Positions 1-7,569 of a stretch of 59,631 bases of DNA are shown here, in pieces. Each line of letters opens with the position of its first letter. Positions within the stretch are counted from its first letter, which is position 1. The DNA lies in NCBI GenBank assembly GCA_050945135.1, contig JBMNSJ010000004.1:1-59631 (forward strand). The letters are read 5' to 3'. The notes below the pieces were generated by a model. It had not been told where the DNA came from. It did not search any database and worked only from the letters and a program-made list of their open reading frames with translations. The DNA comes from WRIS01 sp050945135. GTDB taxonomy: Bacteria > Actinomycetota > Coriobacteriia > Coriobacteriales > Eggerthellaceae. A program made the position numbers and the translations under genes.

Positions 1-12
1 AGCATACATCAT

Positions 13-72
13 AGGGAGAACCTTTCTTTTCCTTGTTTTTCGACAATTCAAAGAATACAGGAAGGTTCTCTT
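13..72. terminator. Hairpin upstream of ruvC, probable terminator
   Basis: GAGAACCTT near 17 can pair with AAGGTTCTC near 62-70, and outer bases AGGG and CCCT extend the stem, with T-rich stretches inside and after it. It probably ends a transcript entering from outside the window. No coding sequence was recognised in 1-200. Confidence 0.4.
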
Positions 73-141
73 TTCCCTACGACTTTATTAGGTAGGCTCT
101 CTTCCCCTAGTTAATGTTACTCACACGTTGCGAGGATTGTT

Positions 142-171
142 TTGCAGAGAGTTTATGCGATGTGATACTAT
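142..171 (+). promoter_or_regulatory. Candidate sigma-70-type promoter for the ruv operon
   Basis: TTGCAG at 142-147 and TACTAT at 166-171 are 18 bp apart, and TG at 163-164 makes an extended -10. Transcription would start near 178, giving a leader of about 30 nt before the AGGAGG ribosome-binding site at 201-206. Inferred from consensus only. Confidence 0.45.
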
Positions 172-211
172 ATACGAACAGATGTTTGGAATAAGCATAT
201 AGGAGGAAGCT

Positions 212-739
212 ATCGCGCCACAAGCTCAAAAGCGCAGGATTCTCGGAATCGATCCAGGGCTTGCCAATACCGGTTGGGGAATTATCGAGCAGGAGGGCAA
301 TAAGTTGCACTGCTTGGCGTATGGATGTATTTCTTCACGTTCTGATGTAGATATTGCACAGCGACTGAAGAAGGTGCACGATCAGATGGCGGCGGTTATT
401 AGGCGCTTTGAGCCCAGCTGTGTAGGTATTGAAACAGTGTGGTTTGGCAGTAATACGCAAAGCGCTTTCGCCACGGGTCAGGCACGTGGTGCTGCTTTAG
501 TTGCTTGCGCTACCGAGAATATGAGCGTTGCCGAGTTTTCTCCAAGGCAAATCAAGCTTGCTGTAGTCGGAACAGGCACTGCCGAAAAGGAGCAGGTGCA
601 ATACATGGTTAAGCAGTTGCTCGCGCTGGATCATCTTCCCCAGCCAGATCATGCTGCAGATGCCTTGGCGGCGGCAATATGTTTTACTACCCACGAAGGA
701 TTAGCGGCGCACATACAGCGCACAACCGAAGGAGTATGA
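212..739 (+). CDS. ruvC: Crossover junction endodeoxyribonuclease RuvC, apparent ATC start
   Basis: RuvC is the Holliday-junction resolvase that cleaves the four-way junction held by RuvAB. The reading frame carries the first catalytic Asp in ILGIDPGLANTGWG (near residue 13), the catalytic Glu in CVGIETVW and the acidic C-terminal cluster HAADALAAA. The length of about 175 residues is normal for the family. The frame opens after a TAG at 200-202 and has no ATG, GTG or TTG before TTG at 305, which would delete the first catalytic Asp. A perfect AGGAGG at 201-206 lies 5 nt before ATC at 212, so ATC is the best-supported start; a sequencing error or an ATG-to-ATC mutation is the alternative. The TGA stop overlaps the ruvA start by one base. 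Family assignment is firm; the start codon is inference. Confidence 0.88.
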   Translation: MAPQAQKRRILGIDPGLANTGWGIIEQEGNKLHCLAYGCISSRSDVDIAQRLKKVHDQMAAVIRRFEPSCVGIETVWFGSNTQSAFATGQARGAALVACATENMSVAEFSPRQIKLAVVGTGTAEKEQVQYMVKQLLALDHLPQPDHAADALAAAICFTTHEGLAAHIQRTTEGV

Positions 740-1320
740 TGATCGCTTTCATCAAAGGTACGCTTATCGCAAAAGATACCAGCTCAATTGTCATTGAAAC
801 TCAGGGCGTCGGGTATACCATAGGCATGTCTTCAACGGGGCTCTCGAAGCTTCCAGAAGCTGGTGCTCAGCTGCTTGTTTATACGTATTTGCAGGTTCGA
901 GAAGATGGTTTTTCGCTTTTTGGTTTTCTTACCATGGAGGAAAAAGAACTCTTCCTAAAGCTCATCAGTATCTCAGGCATAGGCCCTAAGGTGGCTTTGT
1001 CGGCACTCTCTTTGTACCAACCCGCCGAGCTTATCAAACATATTACTGCACAAGACATTACGGCGGTGTCGCGTATTCCGGGTGTTGGCAAGAAAAGCGC
1101 GTCGCGCATTGTGCTCGAGCTGAAGGGCTATCTCGATCAAGATTTGCTTGAATCCGAACAAGCGCCAGCGCTCGAGACTTCAGCAATGCAAGCCACTCAA
1201 GAGGCTCTTCTCTCTATGGGATTTACTACCGCAGAAGTAGAGCTTGCGCTGAAGGGTTCCTCCGAGGAAGAAAGCGAGTCTGCCCTGTTACAATATGCAC
1301 TGAAACGTCTAGGCACATAA
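739..1320 (+). CDS. ruvA: Holliday junction branch migration protein RuvA
   Basis: RuvA binds the Holliday junction as a tetramer and recruits the RuvB motor. Domain I (OB fold) begins MIAFIKGTLI. Two helix-hairpin-helix motifs follow, SISGIGPKVALSAL near residues 75-90 and RIPGVGKKSASRIVLELKG near 110-128. The C-terminal domain III (EALLSMGFTTAEVELAL) is the RuvB-contacting module. The 193-residue length is typical. Two ATGs are adjacent at 736 and 739; the second was chosen because it lies 4 nt after AGGAG (730-734) and matches the usual RuvA N-terminus. It overlaps the ruvC stop by one base, so ruvC and ruvA are translationally coupled. Confidence 0.95.
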   Translation: MIAFIKGTLIAKDTSSIVIETQGVGYTIGMSSTGLSKLPEAGAQLLVYTYLQVREDGFSLFGFLTMEEKELFLKLISISGIGPKVALSALSLYQPAELIKHITAQDITAVSRIPGVGKKSASRIVLELKGYLDQDLLESEQAPALETSAMQATQEALLSMGFTTAEVELALKGSSEEESESALLQYALKRLGT

Positions 1321-1341
1321 TAGCAATGGGGTTTGAACTCA

Positions 1342-2508
1342 GTGGATAAGCTTTCAACAGACATAGAGGGATTGGTGTATGAAGCGGGCGCGGCAGATGC
1401 TGCTGTAGCTTCCAATCTGCCTGAAGGCAGCACGTCAGCTGCAGCTGATGCCAATCAGTCTGCGCCTGCACAAGAGCGTGCAGTTAGCTCTTCGCTTATT
1501 GAAGACGATCTCGTTTTCGATAGAAGCTTGCGCCCCAAAATGCTCAACGAATATCTTGGGCAAAGCAAAATTAAAGAGTCTTTAGCAATTCTCATTAAGG
1601 CGGCAGAACAGCGAAACGATGTTATCGACCATATTCTGCTTTCAGGGCCTCCGGGTTTAGGAAAAACAACGCTTGCAACCGTCATCGCTAATGAACTTGG
1701 TTCAAACATTCGCACAACCAGTGGTCCCGCGATTGAGCGTACGGGCGATCTTGCAGCTATTCTCACTAATCTTGAAGAGGGCGACGTGCTCTTCATCGAT
1801 GAAATTCACCGCCTGAATCGCATGGTGGAAGAGGTTTTGTATCCAGCGCTCGAAGATTACGCGCTTGATATCGTGGTTGGAAAGGGTCCTGCTGCGCGTT
1901 CTATCAGGCTTGATTTACCACGCTTTACACTTATTGGCGCAACCACACGAACTGGATTACTAACTGGCCCTCTGCGGGATCGCTTCGGTATTGCATATCG
2001 ACTCAATTACTACACCTTTGAAGAGTTGGCTTCTATTGTTATGCGTTCGGCTACGATTCTTGATGTTGAAATTCAGGAAGAAGGCGCTATCGAAATTGCA
2101 CGAAGAAGTCGAGGAACGCCACGTTTAGCTAATCGGCTGTTCAAGCGCGTGCGTGATTGGGCGCAGGTGAAAGACAAAAACCGTATCGATGAAGATACGG
2201 CAGCAGAGGCTCTCGAGTTTTTCGAGGTTGATTCCTTGGGACTCGATGCGATAGATAACAAGATTCTCGAGTTGCTAGCGGTACAATTTATGGGAAAGCC
2301 CGTTGGTTTGTCGACACTTGCTTCAGCGCTCAGCGAAGATCAAGATACGCTCGAAGATGTCTATGAGCCGTATCTGCTTCAGCAGGGCTTGCTTATCCGC
2401 ACCCCCAAGGGTAGGCAAGTTACCCAGCGAGCCTACGATCACCTGGGCATTATTAATCCGTCAGCCGCATTAACGAACGAGGGAAAGAGCGGTACAGCAG
2501 AGCCTTAA
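1342..2508 (+). CDS. ruvB: Holliday junction branch migration DNA helicase RuvB
   Basis: RuvB is the AAA+ hexameric motor that drives branch migration. Visible motifs are Walker A GPPGLGKTT, Walker B LFIDEIHRL, sensor 1 LIGATTRTG and the arginine finger GPLRDRFG, followed by the winged-helix C-terminal domain. The protein carries about 50 extra N-terminal residues rich in Ala and Ser before the conserved DDLVFDRSLRPKMLNEYLGQ, so it is longer than E. coli RuvB (about 336 residues). GTG at 1342 lies 10 nt after GGGG; TTG at 1333 is in frame but too close to any ribosome-binding site. The gene follows ruvA by about 20 nt and completes the ruvCAB operon. Confidence 0.95.
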   Translation: MDKLSTDIEGLVYEAGAADAAVASNLPEGSTSAAADANQSAPAQERAVSSSLIEDDLVFDRSLRPKMLNEYLGQSKIKESLAILIKAAEQRNDVIDHILLSGPPGLGKTTLATVIANELGSNIRTTSGPAIERTGDLAAILTNLEEGDVLFIDEIHRLNRMVEEVLYPALEDYALDIVVGKGPAARSIRLDLPRFTLIGATTRTGLLTGPLRDRFGIAYRLNYYTFEELASIVMRSATILDVEIQEEGAIEIARRSRGTPRLANRLFKRVRDWAQVKDKNRIDEDTAAEALEFFEVDSLGLDAIDNKILELLAVQFMGKPVGLSTLASALSEDQDTLEDVYEPYLLQQGLLIRTPKGRQVTQRAYDHLGIINPSAALTNEGKSGTAEP

Positions 2509-2631
2509 TGCCCTCAATAGTGTCACCTTTGCGTTCTCTTTTGTGCGTGGAGTGTGCTTATTTGTGAGACGAGCCAGTTTTAGAAGCTGTGCTGGTTTTC
2601 GGTTTTGATAAACCTGTTTGGAAGGAGCTTC

Positions 2632-3066
2632 ATGCTCGAACAAGATTACATAATGCGTATTATTTTGCAGTACGCTCAGATTATTAGAAGGTCGTGGACC
2701 AAGGCTGGTAAAGGAGACGATCCGCTGGGTGCCGCCGAGCTAATAGAAAATCAGGTGGGAGAGGCAACAGAAATCGACGGAAATGTTTTGCTCTCGCTTG
2801 CCCCAGAATCTATTGCAGGTGTTATGCAGGTTTCAGGAACGGATCCTCAAATTGCCGACTATATTTCGCGGAGTCTCTTGCTTGAAGCGCAGTACTTGCG
2901 TGAGGCGAATAAAAACGACACAGCCGAACTTCGTGAAGCACAGGCGTATGCCATTGCGGAGGCTTTCGGCATCGAGCTTTCTCTTGAAGCAATAACAGAG
3001 GAAGAGTGGGAAGAATTGTTTGCCAAATCCAATCCCGAGAAAGGCACGCCAGCTCCTGAAGCTTGA
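2632..3066 (+). CDS. Small hypothetical protein
   Basis: A 144-residue acidic, largely helical protein starting MLEQDYIMRIILQYAQ. ATG at 2632 follows GAAGGAG (2621-2627) by 4 nt, a strong ribosome-binding site, so it was preferred to the upstream in-frame start at 2605. The N-terminal pattern recalls small DUF6483-like proteins of Firmicutes, which is a weak resemblance only. No catalytic motif, signal peptide or membrane segment is visible. It may be a separate unit downstream of ruvB, since 123 nt separate them. Function unknown. Confidence 0.75.
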   Translation: MLEQDYIMRIILQYAQIIRRSWTKAGKGDDPLGAAELIENQVGEATEIDGNVLLSLAPESIAGVMQVSGTDPQIADYISRSLLLEAQYLREANKNDTAELREAQAYAIAEAFGIELSLEAITEEEWEELFAKSNPEKGTPAPEA

Positions 3067-3153
3067 GTTGTCGCCATCGCTGCTTGATGAAGGCCGCCAT
3101 CCTTTCGAGCTTATTCCATGAGCAGAAGCATAAATTCCGTGAGAACCTTCCAA

Positions 3154-3321
3154 TTTGTATGAGATTGAAACTTATGCCCGCTCTGACGACGAACTAGCGT
3201 ATCCATGTCCTAGAAAAACCCAGGTGGTAGGGGTCTACCATTGCGATTGCCGTTGTTGCTAAACGCTTTCATGCTTCAAATCGCTAGTTTTACCGGGCAT
3301 AACCTTCAATCTCATACAAAA
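3154..3321. repeat. Palindromic-ended element A (about 165 bp)
   Basis: A 24-bp arm at 3157-3180 is the reverse complement of 3295-3318 with two mismatches, and TTT extends the pairing outward. Inside, AACTAGCG near 3191 pairs with CGCTAGTT near 3286, and TGGTAG/CTACCA forms a small hairpin at 3224-3240. This is MITE-like or a long structured RNA. No ORF lies inside. The arms differ from those of the other elements in this window. Confidence 0.6.
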
Positions 3322-3771
3322 CATCTACTATCGAGCCACTTTTCTATGATTCCGACTTGATGCTTTAAAGGTCGGGCATACGATTGCGGTGGATGTATCC
3401 AGAGACAGCCCTTACGCTAAGGTCCGAGACTCTGTCGAGAGCTGCGTACATACCAGCCAAGTTTCGGAAGTGGGCGACCTCGAACTTAGGTCGATTCGTC
3501 GTTTCCATCGAATAGTGCACGGCGATTTTGCTCGTGTCAAAAAGCAATACACGAGCCGCCCAATTCGGTATTTATCTTTCTTACCGTCCGTTAAACGAGT
3601 TAAGTCTCGCCCTTATTGACCAGGGCGTTCAGATTTTGCTACATTTCGTTACACATAGTGAACTAAAGGTGATTCGTTCTGCCAAAACAATCGGCTAGCA
3701 CCTTTTTAACCGAGCAGACCGTAGCCACCTTTGCTTCCTGCACGTCCACTCAAAGAGAAAGAGGCTACACT
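3322..3771. other. Intergenic region without a supported gene
   Basis: Short open frames occur on both strands (minus 3365-3547, plus 3389-3619), but neither has a ribosome-binding site or a recognisable family; a decayed gene cannot be excluded. AAAGGTG at 3665-3671 can pair with CACCTTT at 3699-3705 followed by T residues, a weak terminator-like hairpin. Confidence 0.4.
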
Positions 3772-4517
3772 ATGATGCTTGAAGGAAAAACTGCGATTGT
3801 CACCGGTGGCACAAGAGGAATAGGCTTCGCAACTGTTCAGCGTTTTCTGGAAGAAGGCGCCCAAGTTGCACTATTTGGCTCGCGAAAAGAAAGTGTCGAT
3901 ACTGCCCTGAAAAGCTTGCCCCCTCATTTCCTGATGCGAAAGTTATCGGACTTTCACCAGATCTAGGAAACGCGTCAGAGGTTGAAGCAGCAATCAACGA
4001 AGTAAACAGCCAATTTGGGAAAGTTGATATTCTCGTTAATAACGCTGGCATTTCGGCTAGTCAGCCATTTTATGAGTATGATCCTGCCGACTTCGATAAC
4101 ATCATGAAGCTCAACGTCAATGCAATATTTTACTGCTCACAGGCTGCTGCAAAGCTTATGCGTAATCAGGGTGGGGGAGTTATCCTCAACACGAGCTCAA
4201 CGGTAAGCCTTTATGGACAGCCAGCTGGTTGTGGATATCCTGCATCGAAATTTGCTGTAAACGGATTGACCAAATCCCTAGCTCGTGAGCTGGGTCGCGA
4301 TAACATTCGCGTAAATGCTGTGGCTCCAGGTGTCATGAGAACCGATATGGTTGCTGCCCTCCCAGAAGAGGTTATCGCACCTCTTGTTGCGACGATTCCT
4401 CTTGGGCGTGTGGGAGAGCCTGTCGAGGTCGCAAATGCTTTTGTCTTCTTAGCAAGCGACATGGCTAGTTACGTTACGGGGGCGGTTCTGTCTGTCGATG
4501 GCGCAACTATGACCTAG
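3772..4517 (+). pseudogene. SDR-family oxidoreductase (FabG-like), frameshifted
   Basis: Short-chain dehydrogenase/reductase of the 3-oxoacyl-ACP reductase type, which reduces or oxidises a carbonyl/alcohol with NAD(P)(H). The first frame (3772-3966) has the cofactor motif TGGTRGIG; the second, joined near 3920, has NNAG, the catalytic YPASK and the C-terminal SDR segment ending SVDGATMT. The frame moves by -1 at the five-C run 3919-3923; restoring one C gives a continuous protein of about 248 residues running through SFPDAKVIGLSPDLGN. All catalytic residues remain, so this is a recent inactivation, a sequencing error, or slippage at the C run. A terminator follows at 4545-4594. Substrate cannot be inferred. 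Confidence 0.8.
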
Positions 4518-4544
4518 AAAGCAAGTCCGAAAGTTTGCTTTTTC

Positions 4545-4594
4545 AAGAGAGCCGTGGCGCAGGTCTAAGTCTGCAAAGCGGCTCTTTCTTTTTT
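4545..4594 (+). terminator. Rho-independent terminator after SDR gene
   Basis: AAGAGAGCCG at 4545-4554 pairs with CGGCTCTTT beginning at 4579, and the stem is followed by a run of T residues to about 4595. Confidence 0.75.
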
Positions 4595-4740
4595 TGCTAA
4601 GTTGCGGGTTTACCCTGGAATTAATGAATTCAGGAATAAATCCCCAAATCACGTGTGCAAACGTGGTCGCATAGTGTAAAGTAAGGCAAAGCCCGTTTAT
4701 GGGCACAGAGTGTTGCCGCCATGCAGCACAAAGAGCTACC

Positions 4741-4756
4741 TTCTCTTAATTGAGAA
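4741..4756. promoter_or_regulatory. Palindrome next to the cspA ribosome-binding site
   Basis: TTCTCTTAATTGAGAA is an exact palindromic stem that ends where the GAAGAGG/AAAGAGG ribosome-binding region begins. Cold-shock mRNAs commonly use structured leaders to control translation with temperature; here that role is inference. Confidence 0.45.
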
Positions 4757-4773
4757 GAGGAAAGAGGAATATA

Positions 4774-4977
4774 ATGGCGGAAGGTACAGTGAAGTGGTTT
4801 AACCCGGAAAAAGGCTATGGTTTTGTGTCTCAGGCTGATGGCGAAGATCTCTTCGTTCATTTCTCCGAGATCAAGATGGATGGCTTTAAGACCCTTGAAG
4901 AAGGCACCCCTGTGTCATTCGAGGTAACCACCGGACAGAACGGTAAACTTCAGGCAAGCAATGTAGTGAAAATCTAA
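4774..4977 (+). CDS. cspA: Cold-shock protein, CspA family
   Basis: A 67-residue single OB-fold nucleic-acid-binding protein that acts as an RNA chaperone. RNP1 (KGYGFVSQ, residues about 15-22) and RNP2 (DLFVHFSEI, about 28-36) are intact, and the protein begins AEGTVKWFNPEKG as in bacterial Csp proteins. ATG at 4774 follows AAAGAGG; the upstream in-frame start at 4750 lies inside the leader palindrome and was rejected. It is monocistronic, with a terminator upstream at 4545 and another just downstream at 5005. Confidence 0.95.
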   Translation: MAEGTVKWFNPEKGYGFVSQADGEDLFVHFSEIKMDGFKTLEEGTPVSFEVTTGQNGKLQASNVVKI

Positions 4978-5004
4978 GTAGAAATACTTTTCTCTATATG
5001 AATG

Positions 5005-5033
5005 CCAGGGCTCTCGTGAGGGGGCCCTTTTTA
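5005..5033 (+). terminator. Terminator of cspA
   Basis: AGGGCTCTCGTGAGGGGGCCCT folds with AGGGC/GCCCT and an inner CTC/GAG, followed by TTTTT, 30 nt after the cspA stop. Confidence 0.7.
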
Positions 5034-5039
5034 GTGTCT

Positions 5040-5330
5040 CGCTTACTGACGCCCCGTGCCACACTCGCTCCACCTCACTGCGCCGCTGAACTAAACTCCG
5101 TCGTACCCCGCCGGGTTATTCTGCTTCGTCCCGTAGCGCCCGCTGCACTTCATCTGCTACACCCCATGCCTCGCACTGCATTCCGCACCACCCGTCGAGT
5201 CATCCCGCTTCGTCCCTTACTCCGCAGCGCCAAACTCCGCACCGCGCACCCCGCTGCACCCGCCGATTTATCCCGCTTCGCCCCGCACCCCGGACCACTG
5301 CGCCCGCCGCATTGCCCCTTGGTTTATGTG
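5040..5330 (+). other. C-rich, G-poor tract with degenerate repeats
   Basis: On this strand C far outnumbers G, and TCCCGCTTCGTCCC-like words recur near 5120, 5205 and 5270. The open frame through it (4998-5390) has low-complexity Pro/Arg/Leu composition and no ribosome-binding site, so it was not called. C-rich, unstructured RNA is what Rho binds; a Rho-dependent backup terminator after cspA is possible. Confidence 0.4.
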
Positions 5331-5389
5331 TCTTGGACGACCTCGCTCAAACAAATCAATGCAGAAAGCCGTGAATCAAAGTCAGATTG

Positions 5390-5507
5390 AACGTTTTGTG
5401 GTTGTTGGGTCTAGCGAGAAAACGTCATGCTCTACAAAATGCCTGATGACAAGCTGGAGCATTTTTCGTACAGGCAAGTATGGGCCGTGTCACAACCACA
5501 AAACGTT
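5390..5507. repeat. Palindromic-ended element B (118 bp)
   Basis: AACGTTTTGTGGTTGT at 5390-5405 is the exact reverse complement of 5492-5507. ATGCTC and GAGCAT inside form a second stem. No ORF. Same architecture as element A but with unrelated arms. Confidence 0.6.
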
Positions 5508-5573
5508 GCATTTGACATCGAGCTAAGCCCTCTGCTCCTAGATTTGGATCGCAATGCGAGCGGGAGGGAGCTA

Positions 5574-5640
5574 TTTTGTGCTTTGGAATCTTTTGCTCCT
5601 TGGGATGTTTTGCGCCCTGGAATCTTATCGGTTTTGGTAT
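5574..5640. repeat. Degenerate 17-bp tandem repeat
   Basis: Units at 5574-5590, 5591-5607, 5608-5624 and a looser 5625-5640 follow the pattern TTTTGYKCYYTGGRATS. No coding support. Confidence 0.55.
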
Positions 5641-5711
5641 TTTGCAGAAACGGGCTTTGACGAACCAAACCGTTTGCAACCAGCAGCTCGAATCAATGCC
5701 TTTATCAGATG

Positions 5712-5744
5712 GAGTGTGATCAGGATACTCTTTTGATCACACTC
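5712..5744. other. Perfect 11-bp inverted repeat
   Basis: GAGTGTGATCA (5712-5722) and TGATCACACTC (5734-5744) flank an 11-nt spacer. There is no T run on either strand, so a protein-binding site is as likely as a terminator. Confidence 0.45.
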
Positions 5745-6033
5745 GCCGAATACACCATCCGGGGTAGAGGGGTGTTAACTTGTAGAGAATCAGTCGAGTG
5801 GTACCGGTAACAGAAATTTCTAGAGCAAAAGCATGGCTGAGATGCGATAATGATTTGAGGGGTTGGTCTTGCAAGATTTTCATCGTAGAAATACGAAAAT
5901 TCTGCTTTGACAAGCCTTAAGCAATAAAACAGTATTTCTGTTTACGTAAGAGCCTGTGAGAAAACGTTACATACCATGAGTATACGTATGAGCAAAATCA
6001 TATTTTGCTGTACGCATGCAACAAGGGGGGCTC
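5745..6033. other. Non-coding leader region before the diguanylate cyclases
   Basis: No gene is visible. AGAAATAC near 5886 can pair with GTATTTCT near 5934. A c-di-GMP-I riboswitch was looked for and its conserved core was not found. Confidence 0.35.
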
Positions 6034-7569
6034 TTGACTAACCTTCTTGTTATATTGCTGTACGGCTCCCTTTTCACGATCTTCGTGGTCCTTCTCGTGC
6101 CAGTTTTCGCACGTAAGGCAAAGACGCGGATTGATTTCGTGTATCTGGTGCTTAGCCTTTTGGTTATGGCATGGATTCTCTTCGAGGTGGCCATCCACTC
6201 AATCTCAGATCCTGCGCTTATCGCCTATCTATATACAGCGCGATTAGGTGTTATTGTTTTTGTGCCTATACCCTTTTTCTATCTTGTTGTGCTCTTTTTC
6301 AATATTGACAGCAGATACGCGAAGCTAATGCTTGGCGTATCTTCAGCAGTTTCGGTGGTCTTCGCAGTTTGCGCTTTCGGCAGTTTTATCGGAGACATCT
6401 TCTGGCTTGGTGGTGTCAACGTTGTTTCAGTAAATCCTCTGGTAATAATAGAGAAAACGGCAGGCCTTCCGTATTACCTGCTGCTCGTATACACACAAAT
6501 CCCTATCCTGGGCGTGCTTGGGATTATCTTGGCACAACGCAGAAAACTGCCAATTGAGTATCGGTCATCGACCAGACTGCTTGGCGGCTGCCTGGTTGTG
6601 TATGCGGTTGCAATCGTTGCTTTCCTTACTGGTATTACAAAAGGTACAGGAATCGATTCGAGTCTCATTGGCATAAGCGCCGTTGTGTACGTAATCTACT
6701 TCGCGATTATTAGCAAGAAGAGAGCAGACTACCTGAGCATATTCCAGGGTGATGTGTTTAATCATCTTGAAGAAGCCATCCTGATTATCAACGAAAAAGA
6801 CCTTGTTGCCGACGTCAACCAATCGGCGCAGGAGCTTTTTGATTCGCTAGGTATTAGTCTTCACGACAAGACCGTTTCCGAAATTAAGCAAGACATAGAA
6901 GCCACAAGCAATGCGTTCTTGCGCTCTCTTGAGGGTGAGGGTATGTCGCCGATGAGCAGCGATCTTTATATCACCGATGGAGAGTATCCCTTAATTTACG
7001 AAATACAGAAATCACCCATCGAGAGTTCTTCGGGCGCGAATTTGGGCAGCTTCCTCATTCTGACCGAAGTTACCCGAAACCGTCTTTTCATCGAACGGCT
7101 GCAAGACCTTGCTGGAGTGGACGTGCTCACTGAGCTGCCGAATCGCTTTAGTTATGAACAAACGCTGACACGCTGGGATCGCGCAGAAAACTTGCCTCTC
7201 AGCATAATTATCGGCGATTTGAACGGCTTGAAAAAGCTTAACGATGGATACGGTCATCACATGGGGGACGCTCTTCTGCGTGACATATCTACTATTCTGA
7301 GGCGCGCTTGCCCCGAAAATGGATTTGCTGCACGTATTGGTGGCGATGAGTTTGTAATGCTGCTTAAAAACCATGATCAAAAAGCGGCAGAAAAGGTTAT
7401 CGTGAACATTCGCGAACTCATCGAAACAACCACCGCGTACCCAGAACTCATGTCGATAGCATTGGGTAGTGCAACCAAAATAGACCCTGCCCAAAACATT
7501 AATATGCTGTACGCACAGGCAGACGCCAAGATGTATGACGATAAAAGAGAAGAGGCGCGCCAGATATGA
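6034..7569 (+). CDS. Membrane diguanylate cyclase (7TM-PAS-GGDEF)
   Basis: Predicted to make cyclic di-GMP from two GTP. Residues about 1-235 hold seven hydrophobic segments resembling the 7TM sensor found at the N-terminus of some histidine kinases. A PAS-like segment follows (HLEEAILIINEKDLVADVNQ), then a GGDEF domain with DLNGLKKLND and an intact RIGGDEFVML near residue 435. The position of the inhibitory RxxD I-site reads PENG, so product inhibition through that site is not expected. TTG at 6034 follows AAGGGGGG (6023-6030) and was preferred to ATG at 6016, which lacks a ribosome-binding site. The stop overlaps the next gene by 4 nt. Confidence 0.88.
   Translation: MTNLLVILLYGSLFTIFVVLLVPVFARKAKTRIDFVYLVLSLLVMAWILFEVAIHSISDPALIAYLYTARLGVIVFVPIPFFYLVVLFFNIDSRYAKLMLGVSSAVSVVFAVCAFGSFIGDIFWLGGVNVVSVNPLVIIEKTAGLPYYLLLVYTQIPILGVLGIILAQRRKLPIEYRSSTRLLGGCLVVYAVAIVAFLTGITKGTGIDSSLIGISAVVYVIYFAIISKKRADYLSIFQGDVFNHLEEAILIINEKDLVADVNQSAQELFDSLGISLHDKTVSEIKQDIEATSNAFLRSLEGEGMSPMSSDLYITDGEYPLIYEIQKSPIESSSGANLGSFLILTEVTRNRLFIERLQDLAGVDVLTELPNRFSYEQTLTRWDRAENLPLSIIIGDLNGLKKLNDGYGHHMGDALLRDISTILRRACPENGFAARIGGDEFVMLLKNHDQKAAEKVIVNIRELIETTTAYPELMSIALGSATKIDPAQNINMLYAQADAKMYDDKREEARQI

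Noticed and set aside
4998..5390. 130-codon ORF in the C-rich tract
   Set aside because: Pro/Arg/Leu low-complexity translation that begins inside the cspA terminator with no ribosome-binding site.
5745..6033. c-di-GMP riboswitch before the diguanylate cyclases
   Set aside because: Hairpins exist, but the conserved GEMM core sequence is missing.
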